From Gorillibacterium timonense (GTDB lineage: Bacteria; Bacillota; Bacilli; Paenibacillales; NBRC-103111), in assembly GCF_001457415.1 (NCBI RefSeq), contig NZ_LN881724.1, forward strand, positions 2,294,001 to 2,358,000: a stretch of DNA of 64,000 nt, written 5' to 3'. Position numbers and translations under genes: made by a program. The first letter of the stretch is position 1; each line of letters starts with the position of its first letter. The notes beneath the pieces are model-generated. The model searched no databases and was not told the DNA's origin. It worked only from the letters and a program-made list of their open reading frames with translations. Below, piece by piece: positions 9,030 through 18,925 of the stretch.

Positions 9030-10139
9030 TCACATGGAAATCCCACTATAATGACTAGAAGAAGGCATTAACTTTAATCGTTCTTGTTCGTTATGTTTTT
9101 CAATCCACTCGTCCACCAATTCTCCATTTGAGACGACTCGCTTCCCATCGATTGACACATCGCCTTTAAACACGATATCCGTATGGTACGCGCAATGGTT
9201 TTGACCGCCAAATAGGCTGTTCATTCCAAGACCGATATGGCAGGTGCCATATGCTTTTTCATCAAAGACCGGAAAGCCAGTAAGTTCATCGATGTTTAGG
9301 TTTAAACCAATTCCAAACTCGCATAGAACATTCGCACGTTCAGGCAGTTGTTCGATCACGTCATTGAGATCGTCATGATTCGTAGATGCAAGAATCCCGT
9401 CGCTAAATACGAGAATCAGCTCTCGATAGGAGGTCCCCTCGAAGAAAGCCTCCTTCATGAACAAACTGCCCTTAGCGGATGCTTCCAAAGGTGCTATGTA
9501 GACTTCGCCAGAAGGGAAATCGCCATTCCCGGCATCTTTGTACCACTCTCTGCCTTCAACGGATAAAGTCAACGTATGTTGGTTGTCCGTCACAATTTCA
9601 ATCGATTTCGTTCCTTTAAAGCGGCTGATTGCCGTTTCACATCGGTCCTTCAGGTCGTCATAATCGACTGCATAGGCATTTTCTAGCATGCGGCTAAATT
9701 TCGGATAGGCGACCCCGGATTCCATCGCCATCTCTATCGTAGGAAGTCGAAGCTGGATAAAAGTTTCTTTGGATGCCAAAGCCGTCATTAAGCTTCTCAT
9801 ATATCGCTTATACGAATTCATTTTGGTTATTGGAAAATCTGGATGGGGAACGGCCGGTTGGTAAGCCATTAAATCAATCACAACCGTTACGGGCTCAAAG
9901 ACCTTGAAATAATCTTCCGTATAACAGTCGGCGTCCTCCGGTGTCCGTTCGAAAATGTCCTTGTAAAGCAATCTTGAATGCTGCAGCTTGATAAATGCGG
10001 CTCCCCATGAGGCAATTTCTACACAGAAGTCATCGAGAGTTCCGAGCTGCTCATTTTCTCCCCACAACTGCACCAGAACGATATCCTCTCTCTTCAATTC
10101 CATACTCTTCACTAAATTTGCGATCAGCATCTTGTTCAT
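9030..10139 (-). CDS. M29-family (AmpS/T-like) aminopeptidase
   Basis: 369 residues resembling the dinuclear-metal aminopeptidases of peptidase family M29. The matching landmarks are FPSGEVYIAP near residue 210 (first Glu ligand), CEFGIGLN near 273 (second Glu), GTCHIGLGMNSLFGG and HCAYHTDIVF near 300-330 with the His/Asp ligands. No signal peptide, so cytoplasmic. It begins on the ATG of an ATGA overlap with the TetR gene before it, so the two are co-translated and the regulator likely controls this peptidase. The natural substrate may be a peptide or peptide-like compound; divergence from classic M29 members leaves this open. Confidence 0.8.
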   Translation of the reverse strand: MNKMLIANLVKSMELKREDIVLVQLWGENEQLGTLDDFCVEIASWGAAFIKLQHSRLLYKDIFERTPEDADCYTEDYFKVFEPVTVVIDLMAYQPAVPHPDFPITKMNSYKRYMRSLMTALASKETFIQLRLPTIEMAMESGVAYPKFSRMLENAYAVDYDDLKDRCETAISRFKGTKSIEIVTDNQHTLTLSVEGREWYKDAGNGDFPSGEVYIAPLEASAKGSLFMKEAFFEGTSYRELILVFSDGILASTNHDDLNDVIEQLPERANVLCEFGIGLNLNIDELTGFPVFDEKAYGTCHIGLGMNSLFGGQNHCAYHTDIVFKGDVSIDGKRVVSNGELVDEWIEKHNEQERLKLMPSSSHYSGISM

Positions 10140-10726
10140 AACAGCCTCTCTCCTCTATCTTTTCTTAAAATCGCAAGAATCCAGTCTACCTCAGGTGAAG
10201 GCAGCTCCGGGTTGACGGCAACCCTCTCCGCTATCCCTTGAATCGCATCCCAAAAAACAAGGGCCAACGCCAAAGAATTTCCTTCCCGAATTTCGCCCAA
10301 TGCTTGTCCCTTCTCGATAAGGGGAACGCTTCGAGTGACCACATCCACTTGAGCCATCAAGTCTCTTGATGCGGCCGGTATGCTGTCGTTGCGCAAAGCT
10401 TCCCCCAACAAAACAAAGATTTTCCCGGCATCCGGTTCATCTCTCAACTTATCGAAGATGCTTTGGGCTACAGCTTCAAATATAGCCAGTGGAGAGCCTT
10501 CACCATTCAGCTCATAATTGATCGTATGGTAACCCGTTTTGATGAGCTCGTGGTAGAGCTGCTCCTTGGATCCAAAATAATGAAACAGAAGTCCCATACT
10601 GATCTTTGCCTGTTCGACAATATCAACGATTCGGGTTGCCCCGTAGCCATTTTTAACAAACAAATCCAAGGCTGCAGTCAGGATTTCATTGCGGCGTTGT
10701 TCCTTTTGCTCCTCGCGTTTGCCCAT
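10136..10726 (-). CDS. TetR family transcriptional regulator
   Basis: About 196 residues. N-terminal helix-turn-helix with the typical ILTAALDLFVKNGYGATRI and LLFHYFGSKEQLYHEL segments; variable ligand-binding C-terminal domain. The ATG at 10726 has GAGGTG six bases upstream; a GTG three codons earlier overlaps that site and is less likely. It shares an ATGA overlap with the downstream M29 peptidase and is divergent from the class 3 lipase gene, so it may act on both promoters. Confidence 0.9.
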   Translation of the reverse strand: MGKREEQKEQRRNEILTAALDLFVKNGYGATRIVDIVEQAKISMGLLFHYFGSKEQLYHELIKTGYHTINYELNGEGSPLAIFEAVAQSIFDKLRDEPDAGKIFVLLGEALRNDSIPAASRDLMAQVDVVTRSVPLIEKGQALGEIREGNSLALALVFWDAIQGIAERVAVNPELPSPEVDWILAILRKDRGERLL

Positions 10727-10892
10727 ACCTTTCACCTCGGAAGGATTTTTGTTGAGAAATTTCTCATTGAGATTATTTTCAATAAAATCATATCACTGAT
10801 GATTTCCAATTTCAAGAGCAGCGCACAAAAACGAGCAAGCACCGATCCCCTTTCCGAATCATACATGGATAAGGAAGGGAGGTGGGCTTGGG

Positions 10893-11738
10893 ATGCTCCG
10901 AAAATCCGACATTGAACAGCGGGCGATCTTTCTCGCCGCAGTCTGCTCCCAGACCTATGCGCAATACTCGAATCCGAACGGCTCGTTCGTTCTTCCGGAG
11001 GGCTATTCGCTTCGGCATACGATCCAAGCGACCTCGTTCAGCTCGGCTTGGGAGCCCTTCGGGTTTATCCTGGAATCGCCGCTGGAGATTCTCATCGCTT
11101 TTCGGGGCACCAGCTCCGCCAATGATTGGATATCGGACGTCATCGCCTCGCAACAGAAGTTCCGCTATGTCCATGAGCTCTGTATGACCCATCGGGGCTT
11201 TACCGACATTTATTCGTCCGCACGCGACGGGATCTTCACCGCTCTGACGCAATTGCCAACGGATAAAGGAGTGACCATAACCGGACACAGCCTCGGCGCG
11301 GCGCTTGCGACTTTATGTGCCTTTGACATCGCCACGAATACGGATTTCCCGTCCTTCAGCCTCTACACCTTCGGCTCTCCCCGCGTAGGCGATCCGGCGT
11401 TCTCCGAAGCTTTTGCGGGCTATGTGCCCGACAGCTATCGCTTTGCCAATCTCTTCGATGTTGTCACCTATGTCCCTCCAACCGCCTACAAGCTCCCCAA
11501 GCAAGAGATAACCTACTTCTATCGCCACGTTCCCGGTCACATCTCCATGTCCTTCCAGAACGGTGCCTTCGGTCTCAACCATGTCATCTCCAGCTATTTT
11601 ACTGAGCTCGCCAAGCTTCAGCCCACCTATGCACTAGCATTATGCAGGGCGAATCCAGGCTTCTGTCCGGCTATGAAAGAAGATCAACCCTTGACTCCTG
11701 GAAAAGATAGGGATAGGATTGAAACGGTTAAATTTTGA
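10893..11738 (+). CDS. Class 3 lipase family protein
   Basis: 281 residues. It has the class 3 lipase core: FRGTSSANDWISD near residue 70, nucleophile Ser133 in GHSLG, FGSPRVGD near 160, Asp189 in NLFDVVTYVPP and His230 in NHVISSYF completing the triad. No signal peptide, so an intracellular triacylglycerol or phospholipid hydrolase is suggested, as for many Bacillales members. A strong GGGAGG lies upstream of the ATG. It is transcribed away from the TetR gene. Confidence 0.9.
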   Translation: MLRKSDIEQRAIFLAAVCSQTYAQYSNPNGSFVLPEGYSLRHTIQATSFSSAWEPFGFILESPLEILIAFRGTSSANDWISDVIASQQKFRYVHELCMTHRGFTDIYSSARDGIFTALTQLPTDKGVTITGHSLGAALATLCAFDIATNTDFPSFSLYTFGSPRVGDPAFSEAFAGYVPDSYRFANLFDVVTYVPPTAYKLPKQEITYFYRHVPGHISMSFQNGAFGLNHVISSYFTELAKLQPTYALALCRANPGFCPAMKEDQPLTPGKDRDRIETVKF

Positions 11739-11860
11739 GGAAAGGAGAGGATCGATGTGTTATCCAAAATGAATGAGGGGAAAGAAGCCTGACGATCTTA
11801 GATCCGATTGACCTAAGGATTAGAATCTTTGTTTCTTCCCTCCACGAAATAGGGATCGTA

Positions 11861-12268
11861 ATGAGGTTATCAGACCCTTTTGAGACAAAACGGATGAAAT
11901 TCCGCTTGCTTACTCATGCAGATATAGAGGCTGTTCATAGGCAATTCTCCGACCCGGATATGTGCAGCTATTTCAGTGAACCGCCTTGTGATCGAGAAGA
12001 AGCCATCGCTATCATTGACCATTACCTGCAACCAGAGGGAAAAGACTACCTTCGTTATGGAATGTTCGATATAGAAACCGATGCGTTTATTGGAACATGC
12101 GGGTATCATTATTGGGATCAAGAGCGGAAGCAAGACCCACCCCCATAACCAAGCATCGATCGCAAGTGCCAGAAAGTTTGGGGTTACCGAATGCGAGCCT
12201 TGCCGAAAGCCTGACACGGAACCGCAGCTCTGTATGAAGGTCTCACGTTCCGAATGATGTACGAATAA
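11861..12268 (+). pseudogene. GNAT acetyltransferase gene with internal deletion
   Basis: The first 90 codons encode a normal RimJ-type N-terminus (FETKRMKFRLLTHADIEAV, then FIGTCGYHYWDQE). The frame then runs into a stop at 12146-12148. Beyond it, two short GNAT pieces survive in other frames: NQASIASARKFGV (the conserved helix near the C-terminus) and a tail ending LYEGLTFRMMYE before TAA at 12266. The central acetyl-CoA binding loop region is missing, so an internal deletion and frameshifts have killed the gene. Confidence 0.75.
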
Positions 12269-12277
12269 ATGAATACG

Positions 12278-12315
12278 AGCCGCTTATCTCTTTGATAGAG
12301 GTAGGCGGCTTTTCT
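12278..12315 (+). terminator. Intrinsic terminator after the broken GNAT gene
   Basis: Stem AGCCGC (12278-12283) with GCGGCT (12305-12310), extended by weaker inner pairs, followed by TTTTCT on the plus strand. Confidence 0.65.
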
Positions 12316-12339
12316 ATCATTCTGCTCATCAGTCCTGTG

Positions 12340-12512
12340 ATTGGTTGTAATTGCTCCATTCACTATTTTGTCAAACTTAATATCGCTTACAATACCATTA
12401 TTTCTAAATTCATATTCACATTCTTTAATTTTAATTGTAGAATCACTAAATAATAGATCATTTAGGTAATTATATCCATTTTGCGAGAGGGGTGATGCCC
12501 TAAGCCCAATAA
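12340..12512 (-). pseudogene. AT-rich gene ghost in an otherwise empty gap
   Basis: The 386-base gap before the M4 protease holds a sharply AT-rich patch (about 12350-12480). On the minus strand one frame is open from a stop at 12513 and reads like real protein: GYNYLNDLLFSDSTIKIKEC, then YEFRNNGIVSDIKFDKIVNG. There is no start codon and the frame passes into unrelated GC-richer DNA. I take it as the remnant of a foreign gene, family unknown. The rest of the gap shows nothing beyond the protease leader. Confidence 0.4.
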
Positions 12513-12651
12513 TCTAGCTTCCGGTTCCGTTGCCTGTCGTCCTGTCGCGATTTTCTTTGCCTCTTAGATCGCACCTGGAATCAGCCAAGAAGAATGCCTA
12601 TGTGTCAGTTCATTACCCAAAATCCAACTATTCAGATTGGAGGAATTATGA

Positions 12652-14259
<1,608 letters not shown>

Positions 14260-14316
14260 GAGCAACGATTAACAAGGATTTCAGGCGCTCTTCAGACAAG
14301 TACCCATGAAGGAAAA

Positions 14317-14346
14317 GGACGCTCCCGCTGAGGAGCGTCCTTATTA
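14317..14346. terminator. Bidirectional terminator between protease and cellulase genes
   Basis: Perfect nine-base-pair stem (14317-14325 with 14332-14340), six-base loop. T-rich bases follow on both strands, so it can end the protease transcript and the convergent cellulase operon. Confidence 0.85.
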
Positions 14347-14399
14347 TGATGTTACGTGTATGATCCAAGCGCACGGTGTGAGCTAGAGCGCCTTCACGG

Positions 14400-16313
14400 C
14401 TATTTGCGGCGATTCCTCCGAACCATCACCACTACGAGCCCCAGCAAAATCAACAGCAATGCGATTCCGCCACCCCAATAATAAATCTGATGGCTCGACT
14501 CCCCTTGGCTTGCCGGTTTCACATCAGGAGCTGGCGTTGTTGTTGCCGCAGCGGCAGGTGTAGGAGAAACCGTCGCTTCCTTGCTTTCTTGTGCAACCTT
14601 CTCGTCGGTTGGCGACGTGCCGATTACTTGGCTGCCGCTGACAGACAGCTTGTAATCGAGTACGTTGCCGCTCCAAAAATGCAGCTTGATCTGCACATCG
14701 CCGTCCTTCACTTGCTCGAAGAATGCTTTTGGCAGCTTGATGAGATTGTTCTCGTAGTCGAGTTCGAAGGCTTTGCCGAATTCCTTGTAAGGCGTCCAAT
14801 CATCTGGTCCCGCATTGCCTCCCGCCGTATAGGCGGCTTCCATGGTCGCCAGCCGATCTCCATTGAACTTGACCGGGATAACCGACAAGTCCCGCGTCCC
14901 TTCCGCGCTTCGCGTAACCGGCGTATCATAACGGATTACATGGAATTGCCAGTCGGCTCCCGATGAGAAGGAACAGGTGAGTGTGGCCTTGCTTCCAAGT
15001 TCCTCCGCCGCTAGAGAACGCAGCAGATCCGCCTTCAAGATCAGGCTCTCCCCGTTCATGACATAATCGGTTCCGGCTGCGAGCACACGATCGCCGGACT
15101 TGATGCCGGTTAGCGTATTGCCGTTCAAGTTCATCGGAACCGTAACATCTTGAATCTCCTCTCCCTTCCGCAGATAGATGGAGTCGGAGAGCGCATTGGA
15201 CGATCGTCCGGTAAGACCCGCTTTCATGACGGCGTAGAAGTCGGGATTTTTCCACAAGAAGGCATTCCGGTCGAAATGCTGGCCGTTATCCCACAGCATG
15301 GCGGGCATCTTCTTCTCTCGAGCATAATACGTGACGTACTCCAGATACTTCAACACTTCTCCGTGCTGGATCGTTTCCACACTTTTGTCAAAGCCCAAGA
15401 GTCCAAATTCACCGATAATGACGGGGATTCCGCGAGCGACGAAGGTGTTATAGGCGCGGTCGAATGCATCGGTAACCTCCTTCTTGGCCGTCTCGTCGAA
15501 AGTGGTCGACCCGGCAACATTGACGCTGAAAGGATAGTAGCCGTAGTAGTGGAACGTCGCAATCAGATTGGGATCGTTCAGCTTCTTGATCGTCTTGTAC
15601 AGCTCATCGAGCCTCGCCTGAGTATGATTCGCAGTTATTGGGGAGAGGACAAGCGGACGTGTTCGGTTCTTCCCTCCGCTCTCCCTTACGAGCTTGGTAA
15701 ACGAAGTGTTCAATTCATCCACCATCTCGAAATACGTAGGATCATCCTTGTTCCAATCGTCAGAGAATCGCGGTTCATTGACGCTTTCGAACAGGAGCGT
15801 GTTCGGGTAGTCTTTGAAATGAGCCGCGATCTGACGCCATACCGCGTTGTATTTGCTCATAACCGTATCGTGCTCGGTCGCCATGTTCAGCATCCAGTGA
15901 GAATCATGGTGCACGTTGATGATAACCGCTAATCCCGCAGCAAGGGACCAATCGACAACCTCTTGAATCCGGGACATGAATTCATCCTGGATTTTATAGT
16001 CTGGCGCGTCTCCCAATCGGTGATTCCACGTGATCGGAATCCGGATGCTGCGATAGCCCTGGTCTTTGATCGCCTGGATCAGTTCCTTCGTCACAGCGGG
16101 ATTACCCCATGACGTCTCATCACCGCTCGCCTCGAAGGTATTGCCCATATTCCAGCCCGGCTGCATAGCCTCGACAAAATGCTGCAAGTCGCTGGCCGCT
16201 TCGGACGGATCGGCGTTAACGGATCGAGTCGGCAGTCCGATCCCCAACAAGCCCATGCATAGACAAATCAACAGAAAAGCGCTTCCAAATCGGTGTGCTC
16301 TCATTCTCCGCAT
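14400..16313 (-). CDS. GH5 endoglucanase with X2 and CBM46 modules and C-terminal membrane anchor
   Basis: 637-residue surface cellulase. Order: signal peptide to about residue 34; GH5 (subfamily 4-like) catalytic domain about 40-370 with acid/base Glu180 in VNEP and nucleophile Glu302 in IGEFG; an Ig-like X2 module about 375-465; a CBM46-like module about 475-560 (WTPYKEFGKAF, HFWSGNVLDYKL); a Thr/Pro/Ala-rich linker; a transmembrane helix at 610-631 and a basic tail. The first four modules match the tri-modular Bacillus Cel5B plan for beta-glucan or xyloglucan. There is no LPXTG motif, so anchoring is by the helix itself. Last gene of the CE2-SGNH-GH5 operon. Confidence 0.9.
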   Translation of the reverse strand: MRRMRAHRFGSAFLLICLCMGLLGIGLPTRSVNADPSEAASDLQHFVEAMQPGWNMGNTFEASGDETSWGNPAVTKELIQAIKDQGYRSIRIPITWNHRLGDAPDYKIQDEFMSRIQEVVDWSLAAGLAVIINVHHDSHWMLNMATEHDTVMSKYNAVWRQIAAHFKDYPNTLLFESVNEPRFSDDWNKDDPTYFEMVDELNTSFTKLVRESGGKNRTRPLVLSPITANHTQARLDELYKTIKKLNDPNLIATFHYYGYYPFSVNVAGSTTFDETAKKEVTDAFDRAYNTFVARGIPVIIGEFGLLGFDKSVETIQHGEVLKYLEYVTYYAREKKMPAMLWDNGQHFDRNAFLWKNPDFYAVMKAGLTGRSSNALSDSIYLRKGEEIQDVTVPMNLNGNTLTGIKSGDRVLAAGTDYVMNGESLILKADLLRSLAAEELGSKATLTCSFSSGADWQFHVIRYDTPVTRSAEGTRDLSVIPVKFNGDRLATMEAAYTAGGNAGPDDWTPYKEFGKAFELDYENNLIKLPKAFFEQVKDGDVQIKLHFWSGNVLDYKLSVSGSQVIGTSPTDEKVAQESKEATVSPTPAAAATTTPAPDVKPASQGESSHQIYYWGGGIALLLILLGLVVVMVRRNRRK

Positions 16314-16388
16314 GCTAATGGATACTCTCCCTTATTCAAGACCTGGTTGTACTGTCGTCAGACGCTCATTCGGAACTCGATTCCTTCT

Positions 16389-17633
16389 TCATTTCGCGAC
16401 CCCAAATGCCAGAATAGAAAACTCCTTTGTCTCCGAGCCCAAACCCATACGAATCTCAATCCGATGTTTTCCGGCTTTCTCTTCTTGGAAGACAAGCTTC
16501 GTCGCGGGATTGTTCCAGCCGGAGGTGTTGTATCCGTCAATCGAGAGCTTTGGCTCGCCATCGACCAGAATGACGATGGTACCGGTCGAAGCATCATTGC
16601 TTTCCTTCGTCACGATGAATAGACTGCTGGCTGTCAGCTCAAGCACGAAGCTGTCGTTTCCCCCATCCGCCCGATGAGTCCAGCCGCTCGGGAACTGCTG
16701 AATCGTCGCCTCTTCGGCGAAGCTTCCCGTTGTAACCGCTTTCGTATTTGTGGCATCCAGCATCACCATGTTCTCAAAGACTTTGCCGTAGACGGTCGTA
16801 TCGGGGATCACCGGTTTGTTGTCTTTCTCCTCGCTTTCGAGGACCTGATAATAATGCCGGACGAATTCCGTGATGAGCGCGTGTCCCTTCACATCCGGAT
16901 GAACCGTGTCGTCGGAATAGTCAAGCCAAGTCATGGCGCCCGCCTCGATCTCCGGCATGATCGCATCTTTCACGCTGATCATCGGCAAGTCGTAATGGCG
17001 CCCAATGCTCTCCATTTCCTTCTGAGCGGAGTATCCGGTATCGGTTACTGTAAAAATCAGCACCACAGCCGGCTGTTTCTTGCTATCCAGGATTCGGCGC
17101 AAGAGACTTTCGTAAGCGGTCATGTTCAGCTCGTCATTCGCGTCATTGACCGCGAACTCGACGAAGACGATATCCGGTTCATGCTGCAGCACATCGCGCT
17201 CCGCTCGGATCAACCCGAGCATGGAGGGGGTGCCGGCCATCCCCGCGTTGACGTACTTGACGTTGTCGCCTGTTCCATACTGATCGGCAAAGGATTGGAA
17301 GGAAAGCTTCGCGTAGTTCTCCTCTCCTCCGTTGAACCCCTGCGTGATCGATCCTCCCAAATAGGCGATGGTGGTTTCCTGCCCGCTGCGGGCTTTTTCA
17401 ATGGCCTTTTTCATCCGGTAGGTATTGCCGGTGCTAACGAGGGATCGCTCCACCATGGTTTGGTTATCCGGATTGGCTGTCAAAGAGGGCTCAGGCTGCA
17501 CGGTGTTCTCCTTCTCGATCTGTTTTGTGGATGCAGGACTGCTCTCGGAAGAACGTTCGCTCGATGAGCAGCCTGCTAGTTGAAGCATCGTAAAGGCTAA
17601 TCCAATTAACACGATTTTTTTGGAAATTGCCAA
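16389..17633 (-). CDS. SGNH/GDSL esterase lipoprotein
   Basis: 414 residues. Lipoprotein signal with lipobox LAGC (Cys22), a Ser/Glu-rich spacer, then an SGNH hydrolase domain about 85-270: nucleophile Ser95 in LGGSITQG, the Gly/Asn blocks (NAGMAGT, EFAVNDAND), and the Asp242/His245 pair in DDTVHP. A C-terminal beta domain (about 290-414; FPSGWTH, SGWNNP, LAFGV) follows. It is probably an extracellular carbohydrate O-acetyl or acyl esterase tethered to the membrane. It lies 28 bases after the CE2-like gene and 75 before the cellulase. It is a paralogue of the gene at 19890-20987, sharing the same C-terminal beta domain. Confidence 0.85.
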   Translation of the reverse strand: MAISKKIVLIGLAFTMLQLAGCSSSERSSESSPASTKQIEKENTVQPEPSLTANPDNQTMVERSLVSTGNTYRMKKAIEKARSGQETTIAYLGGSITQGFNGGEENYAKLSFQSFADQYGTGDNVKYVNAGMAGTPSMLGLIRAERDVLQHEPDIVFVEFAVNDANDELNMTAYESLLRRILDSKKQPAVVLIFTVTDTGYSAQKEMESIGRHYDLPMISVKDAIMPEIEAGAMTWLDYSDDTVHPDVKGHALITEFVRHYYQVLESEEKDNKPVIPDTTVYGKVFENMVMLDATNTKAVTTGSFAEEATIQQFPSGWTHRADGGNDSFVLELTASSLFIVTKESNDASTGTIVILVDGEPKLSIDGYNTSGWNNPATKLVFQEEKAGKHRIEIRMGLGSETKEFSILAFGVAK

Positions 17634-17661
17634 TGGACATCATCCTTTGGAAAGTGATGGC

Positions 17662-18786
17662 TCATGACCAGTTCATGAGTTCCTTGATTCGAGCAATCAG
17701 CTTCGCGGCTGCTTTGGTTTGGGTCACTTCCGACGGATGCCAATCTGCTCCATAACCATCCTCTGCCAGCTGGACATCAAACTTCATCGTAGCGATATGG
17801 GAATCTCCTGTCTCGCTCGTATAATCGGCAACCGCTTTTTCAACAAAGGGATACAGCCGGTCTCCCATGATCCCGAGAGCACAGAGAATCATGGCGTCGG
17901 TATTATGACTTCTGATCTGCTTAAGAAATTCCACGTACCGGCTGGCATACTCCGCCTGTTTGTCCTCATCATCTTTGGTGTAGGAGTCGTCATTCGTACC
18001 CAGATTCAGCACGATCAGATCGGGCACGAAGGTCGTGAAATCCCAAGGGAGAGACTCTACCTCTACCGTGCCGTCGAAATGACCGGAAGACAAGCCGATT
18101 TTCTTGTAGTAGAGAGGAACCCTCATCGTGTCAGATCGTTGATCATTGCTGGTATAGCCCGATAGTACGCCGAACCCGCTGTAAGCCACAATGCTGTAAT
18201 CGGCCTGAAGCGCTTGCACCGTTTTGTATGCATAGGTTTTCGTAACGTCCTCGGTTACCGTCGAGAACGGCCGCAGCTCATTCTCCGCGTCAACCCCATA
18301 GCCAGCGGTGATGGAATCGCCGATGAACTCGATTTTGCGTGCATGCTCAGGGGTTGGCTTGATCCCGCCTTCGGCATCCACTCGAATTTCGTGAATCCCG
18401 ATCGTGGACATGCCCTCGGATAATTTGATGACCTGAACCGTTACGTTTTGTGCGGTATCGCTCTCGAATACGGTATACGTCTTCAACGGAGCGTCCACCT
18501 GATCGTCGATCACGCGTTCGCCGTTGACAACGATCCCGATTCTCGTATGATTGGTGGGGCTGACAGCGATTTCATCCCCCTTTATGGCGATCTCCGCCTT
18601 TTTCCCATAGAAACGAAATTCAACGCCGCAACCGGACAAGGCCATCCATAATGCATCGTTATGGAAGTAAGTCCGCCCGATTTTTTTGACCGTGTCATCA
18701 TTCGCTTTAAAGACTTGAAGAGTTGCGGCTTCTCCATCTATTGGCGCCGGCTGAGAGAAGCTGTTGGATGCTGCATCGTTTGACAT
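17662..18786 (-). CDS. CE2-like SGNH carbohydrate esterase
   Basis: 374 residues with the two-part build of carbohydrate esterase family 2: an N-terminal jelly-roll-like beta domain (about 20-145; GRTYFHNDALWMALSGCGVE, then IGIHEIRVDAEG) and an SGNH domain with nucleophile Ser158 in IGDSITAGYG, the NLGTND block near 261, and His350 in ADWHPS. CE2 enzymes remove acetyl groups from xylan, glucomannan or related sugars. The start is well set by GGAAGG ten bases upstream, yet no signal peptide is present, so a cytoplasmic role on imported oligosaccharides is implied. First gene of the minus-strand operon, divergent from LysR. Confidence 0.85.
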   Translation of the reverse strand: MSNDAASNSFSQPAPIDGEAATLQVFKANDDTVKKIGRTYFHNDALWMALSGCGVEFRFYGKKAEIAIKGDEIAVSPTNHTRIGIVVNGERVIDDQVDAPLKTYTVFESDTAQNVTVQVIKLSEGMSTIGIHEIRVDAEGGIKPTPEHARKIEFIGDSITAGYGVDAENELRPFSTVTEDVTKTYAYKTVQALQADYSIVAYSGFGVLSGYTSNDQRSDTMRVPLYYKKIGLSSGHFDGTVEVESLPWDFTTFVPDLIVLNLGTNDDSYTKDDEDKQAEYASRYVEFLKQIRSHNTDAMILCALGIMGDRLYPFVEKAVADYTSETGDSHIATMKFDVQLAEDGYGADWHPSEVTQTKAAAKLIARIKELMNWS

Positions 18787-18925
18787 GGTGGAACGTCCTT
18801 CCTGAATGGTATGGTTGGTGCGAGAGAATGGCAGATAGGAAATACGTAAGTAATCTTACTTTATCAAATTGTGCATTCATAACCAAATTGGTATATTGAT
18901 ATAAAACCTATAATCAGGAGACTAT
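18787..18925. promoter_or_regulatory. Divergent LysR / CE2 promoter region with a palindrome
   Basis: The 139-base gap between the two divergent units contains the near-centred palindrome ACCAAATTGGT at 18882-18892, and a related CAAATTG copy about 17 bases before it. It is a plausible LysR binding site covering both promoters; AT-rich context fits, but no promoter elements were assigned with confidence. Confidence 0.4.

Noticed and set aside
11861..12148. 95-codon GNAT frame as an intact short acetyltransferase
   Set aside because: The acetyl-CoA loop is missing and conserved tail pieces remain out of frame downstream.
15150..15932. Long antisense frame inside the cellulase gene
   Set aside because: Same reason; the GH5 catalytic residues fix the true frame.
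16674..17567. 297-codon antisense frame inside the lipoprotein esterase gene
   Set aside because: Overlaps the SGNH gene fully; composition is typical of shadow frames.
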